Source: Citrus sinensis
Taxonomy: Eukaryota; Streptophyta; Magnoliopsida; Sapindales; Rutaceae
DNA length: 64,000 nucleotides
Assembly (NCBI RefSeq): GCF_022201045.2
Contig: NC_068560.1
Location: 30,087,501-30,151,500 of the forward strand
Reading direction: 5' to 3'
Below the pieces are notes generated by a model. That model did no database searches. It saw only the letters and a program-made list of their open reading frames with translations, and was not told where the DNA came from. The position numbers and the translations under genes were made by a program. Positions 1 through 11,922 of this stretch are shown one piece after another; the stretch's first letter is position 1; each line of letters opens with the position of its first letter.

Positions 1-275
<275 letters not shown>

Positions 276-731
276 CGTACTCGGGGGGGATGATAAGTGA
301 TGAAAAAGATAAACGATTGGGTGGACGGAACTGATCCAGCCGGTCCTGATGACAGAGTTAAGAGTCAATTTTGTAAACTGTGACCGGTTTCGTTTAGCTT
401 CAGATAGATTTATTATAAGCGGAAATTTGTTGGGACTTGCGGATGATGGACTGGCACTAGCAATTCATGTTTGTGGATATTTATCAATTTGTTGGGAATC
501 ACATAAAAATAATAAATAAAACCGTGGATTTATCCAGAAACTCGAGGTTATTACTTGTCATTGATGTGTAATGTGTTGCTGGTTGGCACTTGGCAGAGAA
601 GGTAAATGATAATTGTTTTGAATAAAAATAATGATAAAAAAAAAATCACAAAATAAGTGCGATGGAGGAGGGACAAAATAGTATATTCATCATTTAATCT
701 GCATAGAGTTATAAAGAAAGAAATAAATTAA

Positions 732-1074
732 GTGCCTGTTTGGTATGGCTTATTGAAGAGCTAAAAGTGCTTATTAAATTGTATAAGTATTTTTTAAAAT
801 TTTTTATGGTGTTTAATTTTTTTTAATAGAGTTTTTTTAGATTAAATAAGCTAATTTTGCTCTATTAGTAAAAGCCTAAAATTTAAGCTTTTGGGAGTAG
901 AGGCTATAAAGTTTTTCTAAAAATATATAATATAAAAAATATCACACAGTTTAATGGTTCAAAAGTATTTTTTTTATTGACAATCAAACACCCAATAAAT
1001 TTTTGTCCAAAAATTCTATTGGTATAAACTCTACTGCTATAAATTTTATTTAATAAGTTGTACCAAACGGAGTC
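732..1074. mobile_element. PIF/Harbinger-like MITE, 343 bp
   Basis: The ends read GTGCCTGTTTGGTA and, reverse-complemented from the right, GACTCCGTTTGGTA. They are flanked by TAA on both sides (729-731 and 1075-1077). A TWA target duplication together with a GTTTGGTA end fits Tourist/PIF MITEs. The interior is AT-rich without an ORF. It sits in the spacer between the VEP1-like and TGD5-like genes. An hAT origin is less likely because no 8 bp duplication is seen. Confidence 0.6.
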
Positions 1075-1330
1075 TAAGTCCATTATTTATACAGGCCTGG
1101 GCCCAGTCCAGTGGGTTTTAAACTTTGTTATTTGCTCTACAGGAAGATCAAAATCGCAGTATCAACAATACTTTTTTTTTTTTTTTTAAAGCTTATTCAT
1201 GCTCTTACCTTCTCACAACTCACAGCTTCATTTTCTCATCTTATTTCCTTTTTTTTTCTTCTTCTTCTTCTTTTTATCTGCGCCACTTAGGCAGTTTTAT
1301 AGTAGCTGAATTCATCAAGCTGCGAACATA

Positions 1331-3480
1331 ATGGTGCTTACATATTTCGATGGAGCTGGTATTGGATTTGGTATGCCTATTAATAAATCTCAAAACTGTT
1401 TAGCATATGGCTATTCATTTTATAAAGTTGAGTTTCTTGTGATTCCCTTTTCAGGTTTTGGCGTGGGTTGCGGCTTCGGTGTAGGATGGGGATTTGGAGG
1501 TCTGTTGCTTCCCCAACACTTCATTATTTTGTTAATTTATTCATTCTAAACACGCAATTGGTTGTATTTTCCTGTGTGTCTGTTTGGATCCTGAAGATTT
1601 TAAATTCCTGGTGTTCACAATGGCAGTTGGAGAAATTGATATATGTTATAGGTATTTTGTGTCGTAGGATAAGTAAAAATGGAAAGAAGGGAAAGGAAGT
1701 AGGGGACTTCCATTTTTCGTTTGTCTAATTTGATCATTGGGTTAAAGAAAGAGGGAAAGAATACAATTGTTACCTTTCAAATATCCGGTATCATTGACAG
1801 AAAAAGTAGACAAGTTGTTATATTCTTAATTTTTCCATTTTACTTAATCAAGTTAATGTTTGTTCATTGGTTTGTGTTTGTAATTTTTATGTAGGACAAG
1901 CATAAAGATGTGAAATAATACTCTGATTCAACCAATTCCACTCCCCATGAATTTAGTGAGATTGAAGTTTTGTGAGCTTTAGGTGATCATACATCTTTCT
2001 GTCTTTTTACCGTCATGTAATTGTTTCTGACTAAACAGGGAATCTGTCTATGTTGTCTTCTTCAACTTATGATTTTTTTAGGCTTGAAATCGTACTTTTG
2101 GGCCTTTCTAATTTACTCAACCTTCTAATAGTCAATATCACTTGATCTGAGAGTTATGATTCCTGAAACAGGAATAATTTTTGTTTTTTAGAGCCATTCA
2201 TAATTCATAATATCCTTTTGTCTATTACGCTTTCTTCTCTTAATGCAAAGTGATAGACTGATAGGCACTTTTTACATGTAGTAAACGCAATCGATTTTCA
2301 TGCTTTTCTTGAGACCTCTCTAGAGAATGATAGAGCTTTCCGCACTAGGAAAGCTGGCTGAATAGGAGTTTGATATTTTGAGCTGATATAATCATTGGCT
2401 AGAAATCTGATGGAGAAAATGTCTATGTCCCAGGAAAAACAAACAATCAAGGCTATGAATCTAACTAGGATGCTCTTTCCTATCCTTCTCTCTTGTTTCT
2501 TGTGTCTCTCTCAAGCTTAACTTGGATAATTACTCTAGAAATTGGAGACCTTGTTTTGGATGTTAGATATTTTCTTCGTACATACAGAACTTAAGAAGAT
2601 TCATATGTGCTTGGTGGCTATTGGAAAGGGCACAGAACTTGTATAAATATCTCTGATGGGTTAGAAATAGGAGAGAATTAAGTTTTTTAATCTCTCCATT
2701 GAAAGTAAATCTATATCTCTTAGTTTGGTTTTTGGGAAGGAAAAGCACTTGCTGAGATTTGGTGAATGGAAAAAGCAGTAGCTAAGGGGTTCTCCATTGT
2801 GCTCTGAATGTGCTTAGGCAAGGTATATCTTGCTGAAAAGGGTGTTATTTTGTTGGCAGATGATGTTTGGTTGAGACATAATTCAAGAATCTTAAGAGTT
2901 TTACATGATGGGAAACACTGGTTCCTGTCAAAGAAGTTGGAAGCAAAATGATGGTCTTCCACTTAATTATGTGGTGTTATCAATTCATTAGACTGATGCG
3001 TAGCAATTTCACAGGCATTTTGCTATTGTTATCACATCAAATGCAATGAAATGAATACGATGTCTGTGGTTTCTCTTATAATTGAGCCTAGTCAACAACA
3101 GATTCACTGATTTTGATGCTTCTCTCCTGCAGGCATGCCATTAAATTTGCTGGGTCTTGGCGCAGGTATAACATGAATACTCTCTTAACTTAGAGAAAAG
3201 TATCCGGTTAATTTATCATGCTTATCTTTGTTTAATTATGCTTATTGCATCTGCAAATAACCATTTGGGCTAGTCATTCACATTGAAATTTGGTTTTGAA
3301 GGTGGGGGCTGTGGGGTTGGGTTAGGCCTCGGATGGGGTTTTGGCGCTGCCTTTGGTAGTCAATACCGGTCATCTAGGGTCACATTCCAGGGCACAGAAT
3401 TTGTCAGAAAGGATAAGAATGACCGGAAGGAGGTCAAAGATATACGAGAAAGCACCCAGAAAGTTCGTGCTTCACAGTAG
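1331..3480 (+). CDS. TGD5: small glycine-rich protein, TGD5-like
   Basis: Four exons join in frame: 1331-1370, 1455-1499, 3133-3165 and 3302-3480, giving 98 residues. The protein starts [20 protein letters not shown], continues with [19 protein letters not shown] and [20 protein letters not shown], and ends in a charged tail of about 45 residues ([10 protein letters not shown], then Lys/Glu/Arg-rich). All introns have GT-AG borders; intron 2 is 1.6 kb. The glycine-zipper body resembles Arabidopsis TGD5, a small glycine-rich protein of the chloroplast envelope needed for ER-to-plastid lipid transfer, and I infer that role here. GxGxG spacing of aromatic and small residues suggests packed membrane helices. 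No transit peptide is evident. An AATAAA lies about 340 bp past the stop. The family assignment is from memory of the sequence pattern; the gene model itself is strong. Confidence 0.68.
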
Positions 3481-3570
3481 CTTTCCAGCCATAGCACAAG
3501 CCAAGAGTGCAAGTAAGAGAGTCGTTGAACCATTTTTTATGCACTTCCAATACAAACTGTCTAGGGAGTT

Positions 3571-3640
3571 TTGTGTGTGTGTGTGTGTGTGTTTTTTTTT
3601 TTCTTTTTTTCTGTGGGGGTGGGGGGGTTGTTGTACACAC
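3571..3640 (+). repeat. (TG)n, poly-T and G-rich low-complexity stretch
   Basis: About eleven TG units are followed by T-runs and then a G-rich run. It lies about 90 bp past the TGD5-like stop and so is probably within its 3' UTR. Short ORFs on both strands here are only translations of this repeat. Confidence 0.9.
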
Positions 3641-3821
3641 CAGTGCACTTTGTAAGTCTGATATACTGACTTTTTCTATGATTCTGACTAAACGCAAAAT
3701 GAGCACTGTATGGTACATTTGAGATATGAGTGATTTCAAGCAATCTAGACCGAGTGAACGTTGCAGTACCAAAACCCTTCAGCCTCTACTGTCATATGTT
3801 TCCGTTTATTCCTGATGCAAA

Positions 3822-3827
3822 AATAAA
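3822..3827 (+). terminator. poly(A) signal AATAAA of the TGD5-like gene
   Basis: Canonical AATAAA about 340 bp after the stop codon, followed within 40 bp by T- and GT-rich sequence, as expected for a plant cleavage region. Inferred from position only. Confidence 0.45.
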
Positions 3828-4433
3828 GTGCTGCTTATTTGCAAAATGTTATTGTCAGTGTCCCTTTTTTGAGATTTGTTTCATTGTATCTTTACATGAA
3901 TTGAAAGATCTCCGAGAATAGCACAATTGAAAAATGTACAAGACTCTTTGACCTTCAAATGAATTTTTCTTTATACAAAACAAAAGAAACCACTTAACCC
4001 CGACCTAATTTATTGTCGGCAGTGGCATGTGATCTGTTTTCAGCAAAACCAACATGAATTTAACGCATTCGACGCCGAAATTTTGATGATCTAAAGTCCT
4101 AAAATCAGTAATCATTGTTGCTAGATGCGAAGAGAGATCTTGAGCAATGGACTCTGCTTTAATGCGAATTAATGGTGCTTACTAATTTTAGAAGCATTTC
4201 TCTTGCAATTACCGTCGGCATTACTCCATTTTTTAGAGGAAAGAAAAGAAAAGAAAACCCAAAATAGGAGCGGTAAAGAATAATCTCAAGTTGTAGTTAG
4301 ATGATTGGATTCAAGAGAGAGTAAAGAGTGCTAATTTTCCAATTCAAAGAACAATAGTTGCATCAAAGGAGAAGGCAGCAATGCCTTGAAATCGCTGTTT
4401 GGATCAGGGACGATGAAGAAAGCCTGTTCGACT

Positions 4434-4850
4434 TGAGATGGGGTATTTTGGGTCAGACTTAGCCCCACCTGGGCATATTTTATAAATACTGGGTTCAGAC
4501 TCGGGGCTCGCCTAAAAACTCCAAGTCCAGCCCGAAAGTATAAAAAAAATTTAAAAATTAAAAAAAATATATTATTTCAATTAAAATACACTTTTTTTTT
4601 TACATATATTTAACTTATGCATAACATATATTATAGTTTTAAATCTTATAACTAATCCAAAGATAATATTTTATAAATTATAAATTATGTTTAAAAAAAT
4701 TTTAAAAAATTTTAGAATGTAAAATTTGGGCTTTTTGTCTCAATAAAAAAAAAAATTGAGTTCGGTCAAGCCTGGTTCGACAAAAGACACGCTAGGACCG
4801 AGCTCGGATTTTGCCAAGTCCAGGCCATACCAAACATTTTACCATCCCTA
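4434..4850. mobile_element. possible degenerate hAT-like MITE
   Basis: The left end TGAGATGGGGTATTTTGG and the right end, reverse-complemented, TAGGGATGGTAAAATGTTTGG resemble the TAGGGATGG ends of the clear hAT element at 38428-39419. The interior is an AT-rich core flanked by GC-richer arms. I could not find a matching 8 bp target duplication, so the borders are tentative. Confidence 0.35.
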
Positions 4851-5250
4851 ATTTAGATTGTCTAATATGATTTATTTGACATGCATTGGTTCGATTTTTA
4901 GGTAATGTGAAAATTTTATTGGGAGGGTATATATTAGCTGGAAATTTCATCTTATAACTATGAAATCTTCATCTCATTCTACGTCTTACCAAAAAAGTTA
5001 ATTGCACTACAAAGAAAATAAAATAAAAAATTTATTTAAGAAGTAAATTATGTATTAAAAATAAAGCTTTTTTTTTTACATTTTTTAAAACTAGTTCTGA
5101 CTACTCAATCTGTGGCCGAGTAGTCAACTGTTAGCTCTCACAATTTTGAGAAGAGGTTGTTGATATTTGTTTCTTTCCCATTTTGATTTAAAACTAAGTA
5201 CCAGAAGTAGTGAAATGGGACTAAAATGGTGTTTTCAGCCATCCTACTCT

Positions 5251-5444
5251 AATGTTTAAGTCATTAAAAGTTTTCAATTCTAGATGAATGAATATTTTTA
5301 AATTTTGATAAGATTCTCATACCTCTCTCCTTCATGGTTTTCTCATTACCAATGTTTAAGTCATTAAAAGTTTTCAATTCTAGATGAATGAATAGTTTTA
5401 AACTTTGATAAGATTCTCATACCTCTCTCCTTCATGGTTTTCTC
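5251..5444. repeat. tandem duplication, 100 bp period, two copies
   Basis: Copies at 5251-5344 and 5351-5444 both start AATGTTTAAGTCATTAAAAG and end TTCATGGTTTTCTC. They differ at only about two positions, so the duplication is recent. No coding content. Confidence 0.95.
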
Positions 5445-6254
5445 CTCAAATACCTTTTGAAAACGAAGTGGAGCATATTTTTAGGAGTAGGAGTCATGCC
5501 CCTATTTTGTGCACTTAGTGATCTTGTAGTCAACTTCTTCAACCGTGTTTCAACCACTTTCTCTACTGTTAAACTTTATCCCTACATTTTTGCCATGTTG
5601 ATTTAGTAATATTTGACCAATTCATAATCTCAATCCAAAAATTTTCATTCCCTCCCTTGAAAGATCTTTATTTTCTATCCGATGGTCCTTCTCCCTCGAG
5701 GTGGAGTAAGTGTAAAATTTTCCTATCAATAGAGATAATTCCCATTAGAAGAGTCACTAACCTCCTCTACCAATTAAATAATTATGTTAAGGTAAATTTC
5801 TTCTTTGTAATTTGTGAGTAGAGTAAATATTACTCCAATATTTGTGACAGTAAACTATGTCATATTAATTGTAATTTAGATCATCTTCATAGACATCTAA
5901 CGTAAATATGAGTAGACTTATATAATTGTAATTTAAAAAAAAAAAAAAAAAGAGCTAGCTCTAATTAAGCAATTAATTTGTCTAACGCTTATGTAAATTA
6001 ATAAGATATCCAACTCAGTGCAGCTAGTGGCTCGTGCTACCTACCCTCCATATTCGCTCTTCAGTAACTTCAGTTAACCTACCTTATTGTCATTTGTCAA
6101 CAAAATTGTTCGGTTGGTTGCATCACGGGTTGGTAGTTACCCATCTCCTCTTCTCGGAGTCTTTCCTTCTTCCCTTTCTTCATTCACCTTCGTCATAAAT
6201 ATGCTATGCTAGCAAAAATTGCTCAAGTAATTTCCTCGTTAAATAAAAAAATAA

Positions 6255-6785
6255 ATGGCTGAGAAAATTTATACGCTTTCACAGATTGCCGAACACAAAT
6301 CCAAGAAAGATTGCTGGCTTGCCATCAATGGCAGAGTAATAATCTACAAACCTCCATGCATAATGTATATAGTGTGGGGTAATTAAATCTTACTTTTCTT
6401 TTCCCCTTCGGTTATATAATAAAAGCGTGGACTTAAATTGTTTTATCAGGTACTGAACGTTACAAGGTTCCTGGAAGAACACCCAGGAGGAGAAGAAGTG
6501 CTGATGGAGGCGGCAGGGAAGGATGCAACAAAGCAGTTTGAGGAAATTGGACACAGCAAGGCTGCTCACGAGTTGCTCTTCAACTACCGGGTGGGTGTTC
6601 TTCAAGGTTACGAGTTAGAAGACACAGAAACATCCAATAATGCTTCATTCCAGGAGCCCAAAAAGAAAGAGATGGAGGCTTTTGTCGTCAAGGATAATGG
6701 CGTGCCTAAATATGCAGCTCTTCTCGAGTTCTTTGTGCCACTCTTGGTTGCTGGTTCCTACTTTGCTTACAGGTATCTGGCCTGA
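6255..6785 (+). CDS. CYTB5: cytochrome b5, tail-anchored
   Basis: Two exons, 6255-6335 (27 codons) and 6450-6785, encode 138 residues. The haem-binding domain covers about residues 5-80: HPGG gives the first axial histidine (H38) and GHSKAAHELL the second (H62), with the 24-residue spacing usual for cytochrome b5. A charged linker (about 85-110) leads to a C-terminal hydrophobic segment, FFVPLLVAGSYFAYRYLA, that would anchor the protein in the ER with the haem domain in the cytosol. It carries electrons from cytochrome b5 reductase to fatty-acid desaturases, hydroxylases and some P450s (family knowledge). The start is the only ATG giving the conserved IYTLSQIAEHKSKKDCWLAI opening. Plants have several isoforms; which one this is cannot be said. 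Confidence 0.95.
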
Positions 6786-7089
6786 GCCCAGAACATCCTT
6801 GACTGGATCATCCGCTTCCTCTTATATGTCTGCTTGATGAATTGCTGCAAGTCTCGCTATCAGTAGGCAAGGCAACGAATGATTTAACCATGTACTTTTC
6901 TTCTAGTTGATCAATGTCAATAATTTGAGTTGTCATTTTGAAACTCATGGTAAAATACCAGTATCACAGCAACGCTCATGATTATGTTACATTCGCTTTA
7001 AGTGAGAGGAAGGCTAAGACTAAATCTGGGTAGGGAATTGAATTTGATTAGACAATGTGTGATCGGTAAAAAAAGATCGATTTTTTAAC

Positions 7090-7702
7090 GGGTAATTTTT
7101 AAAAACCTCCCTTGAGGTTTGGGTTTGTTGCAAGTAGATGGCGAGAATCTGTTTATTTGTAAAAAATTCTCTACCGTCAGTTAATTTTAACATTGACCGT
7201 TAGTTGACTGTGCAAAGACAATATTGCCCTTAACAATAGTTTGTAGACTGACATAACTAAAAAAAAAACTAAAATTATTGGCGCGAAAAGTACAAATCTT
7301 ATTTTTTGACAATTTTATCCTTGTCAATTTCAAAAATTTACAATATCATAGGTAAAGATTATGACTTTCATTTTCAAATTTTTAATTTTATCTTTCTTGT
7401 AGGAACTTTAAAGAAATATCAATAATTTAAAGAGGATTTTTCAAGTTTTTAATTTATCTTTTTTGTAAGAACTTTAAGAAAATATCAATAATTTAAAGAG
7501 GATAAAATAGCCAACAATTTTGATTTTTTTTTTAGTTATTTCCGTCTACAAATTATTGTTAAGGGTAATATTATCTTTACACAGTCAACTAACGGTCAAT
7601 GTTAAAATTAACTGACGGTAGAAAATTTTTTACAAATAAATAAATTGTCGTCATCTACTTGCAATAAGCTCAAACCTCAGCAGAGGTTTTTAAAAATTAC
7701 TC
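7090..7702. mobile_element. Mutator-like MITE, 613 bp, 10 bp target duplication
   Basis: Inverted repeats of about 180 bp start GGGTAATTTTTAAAAACCTC on the left and GAGTAATTTTTAAAAACCTC on the right strand. The element is flanked by ATTTTTTAAC on both sides (7080-7089 and 7703-7712). Long inverted repeats with a 9-10 bp duplication are the mark of Mutator-like elements. No transposase frame is present. The interior carries two copies of a roughly 66 bp AT-rich unit (near 7365-7500). It lies in the convergent spacer downstream of cytochrome b5 and the syntaxin-like gene. Confidence 0.85.
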
Positions 7703-8725
7703 ATTTTTTAACCGAGGCACAAAATATACCATCACAGAGTCAATTCAAGTAACAGATGTTAACCAATTGAAAGGATCTTCTACCAACTCGATAAGGCTAG
7801 CTCCAGAAGAAAAACTATCCACAGAGTTAAACGAGAATTTAGCAATATCCAAAAGATCAACCCAATTTGTGTTATCGGTATAAAGCTGGTCGACTCCATG
7901 ACTTCAGTTTGACATGTCCAGCTGTTAAGAGGCTGTTTTATATGTACCTGAACAGTTGAGTTCATAAAGAATGTGACAATTTTCTTAGTTTTTCCTCACT
8001 AACCAATTCATGTACTCATTTGAATGACTACTAGAGCATCAATAAACTCAATATAACAGAGAATGCAAACCATTAAACTAAGGTAGCAAAATAACATCAC
8101 GATCAAGACATATCAAATTTTGACATTATACGTTCTCTCTTCTATATAAACCAGAAAAATAAGCTGAAAACAACTTCCACAATAGAAGTTAATGATACAA
8201 AAGAGTTGTAATTGCCATTACAAGAGACGTGTTGGACTGATTTCTGAATATCCCATGGTTAATTCTATAATTAGCTGGTTAAAAAGGAATAATAAACAAA
8301 AACTAAAGATACAAAGGGAAGGAAGAAGGAATTTTAATTTTTAAATGCTACATGATTCATAGTCACAAAAATACAAATGGAATAGCATAAAAATAACATT
8401 CTTGGATTAAAGCCTGACTCTTGCTTCTCTGCCATCCCGTCTGTCATAACAATGCAACAGAATGTCTCCTTCATCCAAAGCCCATTGGAAGGAATAGAAG
8501 TGAAGTAGTAGTAAGAAAAAGAAGGAAAAGAAAGGAGGACAAGTGTTAATGACACGAAATCCAACTATGTGCAGAACTTAGTTTCTGGACAGGATAATTA
8601 GAGAATCTCTACCTCTCTATCTATCTAGTGATAGTGTAATAATCTGCAATCTGTTTTCTTCAATAAACTCCGCCCACACCCTGCCACCTACATAGCGAGC
8701 TGGATGAAGATTCTACATCTCCTTT

Positions 8726-10516
8726 TTAAATTGCATACAATGTAATTAAAGCTGCATAGAGAACCAACAACCATTAGCCATGATGAACCTAAAGAAATCT
8801 GCCTCATAAGAGGAAATAACCAAAGTAAAATAGCCATATCATGAAAATATAGTAATCTTTCTAACAATATTCAATAGCAAATTGAGCAGTGCAACCGGAT
8901 TCTCAACAGTTGAACTGGTGACCCCAGAAAGCTACTCATAAAGCTTTCTTAAATGCAACCCGATTATGTGAAGATCATGATAGTGCAAATAAGGTTTCAA
9001 AGAAGAAAAACAAATTGGACAAAGTTGAGGCAAGCTCACCAATCAGGCAAAGAAGAACAACAATCCAAAATGTCACTTGAACAGGCCGACTATACTGCAT
9101 CTGATATTGAGACCTTTGAAGCTGTCTCTGAATAGCTCCATACCAGCCATAGAGCTGCTTATCATAATAATCATCACAACTGTCCAGGCAACTCTTACTT
9201 TTTTCATAACAAGCATTTATACCCTATTCAAAATTAGGTAAAATAAATTACAATCACAACTGATATAATGCAAAACAAGTTATTGAAATTATAAAAGCAG
9301 CATATTAAATAATCACCCTGGTCAACTGAGAAGATCTCAGTAATGCAGTGTCAGCTTCTTGAAAACGATCTGCTGCCTTCCACTTTCTATTTCCATTCTT
9401 TGACCAATTCAACTTGGCTGCAGATTCCATGGAATTTAGAAACCCAGAAACACTGGGTATCTTCCGTGGAAGTATAGGCAACTGTCCATTGGAAGAATTT
9501 TGTAGGTAACTATCATCATTAATTGCTATCTGCCAAGCACCTATGCCAGCGCTTGCACTAGCAGTCCTCCTATGCCCATGCGGCTTCTCCTCCCTAGCAT
9601 CCGAGGAACACCCAACAGATTGAATTGAATTCTTTAAATGATTAGGTGCTGAATCTTCAGCCACTGCTTGCAATACTTCATTGTCGTTGCCGTTAACTTT
9701 TGCAATTGTTTTATCATTGGGCGCTGAAGGTCCAGACAAAAATAATGCAAGTTCACTGCACTCGCCTTCATCCAAACGCACCCAAGGTAGCGACACCTTG
9801 CCTTCTGAACGAGCTGATTCCTCTAATGACTTCTCGATTTTTGAAATTTGATCCTCAATTGCAGAGATAAATTCTCGATGCCTATCTCTTGCATCATCAG
9901 CCAAACCATTCTTGTAGCTTGATTGAACAGCCTTTGCAAACTCCTCCAACTGCAATTTCCACCCAAAAACAATGAACATTATTAACAAAGCTGATACGAC
10001 TAATGCCCAAACCAGATACACTCAACAATTTGCACACATTGTTCAGATAGAGAGATGACCTGCCATTTGGTCGTGCCAAGGGCAGTATGCAGGTCCCTGC
10101 GAAGTTCCTTGGCATCCAAAATATTTGAAGCATCTTTCTTTGCGTGAATCCATGTTCTATATGTCGATTCCATCCTTCACGACAAAGACAACAATTTTAA
10201 TAACGTAAAACCAAACCGAATAACACAAACTAACACAACACACAGGATTGTTTATGAAATCAAAGCTTACGGTGGTTGTCACGGAGACTAAAGGAATTGA
10301 GCATATGAATCTTAATGGCTTAATTCAAAGCGAATCAGAATTACCAAAATGAAAAAATAAATGGACATTAGAAATTACATAATGCGTTGAAAGTCAATAA
10401 TAAATTGAAAAAAAAAGGGGGCAAAACGAGACCACTCACCTGTCAGCCGATTCTTGAACTTCCTCAGCCGCAGAGAAAAACGGATCCTTCTCCCACCGGT
10501 CAAAGCTGGTAGCCAT
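8726..10516 (-). CDS. syntaxin-6 N-terminal-domain protein with C-terminal membrane anchor
   Basis: Five exons (10516-10440, 10174-10060, 9949-9317, 9223-9040, 8751-8726) give 344 residues. The N-terminus (MATSFDRWEKDPFFSAAEEV) and the helical stretch containing LRRDLHTALGTTKWQLEEF through about residue 100 match the syntaxin-6 N-terminal domain that plant databases label Syntaxin/t-SNARE family. A long polar Ser-rich middle follows, then DKQLYGWYGAIQRQLQRSQY and a final hydrophobic helix, VTFWIVVLLCLIALITLYAI, at the extreme C-terminus, so it should be tail-anchored, probably in Golgi or endosomal membranes (inference). I see no clear SNARE heptad motif before the anchor, so it may not be a fusogenic SNARE. 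The last exon is only 26 nt (ALITLYAI-stop) and was found by requiring an acceptor and correct phase. Arabidopsis AT2G18860 and AT4G30240 are the relatives I have in mind. Confidence 0.85.
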
Positions 10517-11922
10517 TTCAGGACCACTAACTCCAATTAATTAATTAACAACCAAATTAAACGAAATTAAAATATTAAAAAAAAAATGTTCTAGCTATTA
10601 GCAAATTGAAATTCTGCTATAACATTGTTACTGCAGACATATAGATCGACGGATACTAGTAATCTAGAACAAGAGAGGGCGCGAAAAAACGTGTTTTTAT
10701 TTTAATTGCGGGTATGTCTTGAGAAGAAGAGCCACGGCAATTAAGCGGCGTCGTCAATTAAGACGATCTATTGTTGTTGTGGGGTCGATCAAAAAGCCGC
10801 CGCGGCTTGTTTCGAACTTTTTTGTTGCACGATGTCGTTTCGTCGTAACTTTGTAGCAGTACCGGATACAATTTGGGTCAAAAGTGATGTGCGATCGGAT
10901 TAGGCACACGTGCCCGACTCCCCTCGCTCGTGTGATACAAATTTGGATGCTAAGGTACAACCATCAACAACCTTTGAGTAGTTATTTGTATGACTTTTTA
11001 ATTGTTTGGCCGATAATAATTGAGTCATATAAAATAAATACTTATGTATAATGTAAGTTATATATATTATAATTTAAGCGTTGTCGTAAATTTGACCGTA
11101 TATGTATATATTTTTGTCATTAATAATTTTGAAAGTCAGCATGAAATATATTTCTTATAGTCACTCCTATGTTATACATTAACGTTTACTTATTCACCAC
11201 AAATGAAATGTACTATTTTGTATTTTTACGATCAATATATATAAAGTTAGCATAGATTTATAATGATGTTTTGGTCTCACCTTAATTAGTACATTGTAGG
11301 AATGTTACAAGGGACTTGTACAATTAAAGGTACATAAATATAATAAATTATGTTCATAACAAGTATAAGTTATAAAGGAGAATATTGATGAAGATACTAA
11401 CGTTTAGAATACAATAACACATAATAAAATATAACTCAATACAAATATTAGTAATAATGTAACTTCTAATGTAGGAAGTTTTTACACCGTTTAGAAGTAA
11501 ACTGTTTGTATCGTGCAAGTGATTTACAACAACTTGAGTCCAAGAAGAGTAGGCCACTTATGCTACGAAAATGATCATTTCTTAATGCAGGAAAGAAATT
11601 AATTATATTTTTAGGATTTGAATATGTTGTGGTATTATGATTTTTGTTTTGCATTTGTGAGTATTAGTTATTTGATAAAAATATTATCGTGATTAATCTT
11701 AATCTTATATTGTAATAAACATATGCCTTAAAGGATCTTTTTTCTTAATAAATAAATGTACCGGGGGTTTAGCGTAATTAAAGAAATGTGAGGGGAACGC
11801 TCAAAATACGAGGAAGATCAGCGGAGGCAATTGCAATTACAATAGTTAACATACTTGAAGGTTTAGAGGAAGTGAGGAACAGGGTACCGTACCAACAAGA
11901 GCGTGGAACACTGTCAGCAGCC
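10517..11922. other. divergent intergenic region
   Basis: Separates the minus-strand syntaxin-like gene from the plus-strand RMT2-like gene. The first 400 bp are GC-richer with CpG-containing words (near 10680-10930), as in a shared promoter region; the rest is strongly AT-rich. ORFs here (10754-10960, 11354-11654) have no recognisable homology. No transposon borders were found. Confidence 0.6.

Larger units (their letters stand above)
3828..6254. other. intergenic spacer, TGD5-like to cytochrome b5
   Basis: AT-rich, with no coding exon recognised. It holds a weak hAT-like element (4434-4850), a 100 bp tandem duplication (5251-5444), a poly-A run near 5935-5951, and the promoter of the cytochrome b5 gene. 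The last 250 bp are pyrimidine-rich in parts (TCTTC clusters near 6145-6185), which is common in plant 5' regions. Confidence 0.7.

Noticed and set aside
11788-11922. N-terminal extension of the RMT2-like gene from an upstream in-frame ATG
   Set aside because: The 45 extra residues have no ankyrin pattern, and the family starts at about MEKEGEQLCEAARNGD; treated as leader.
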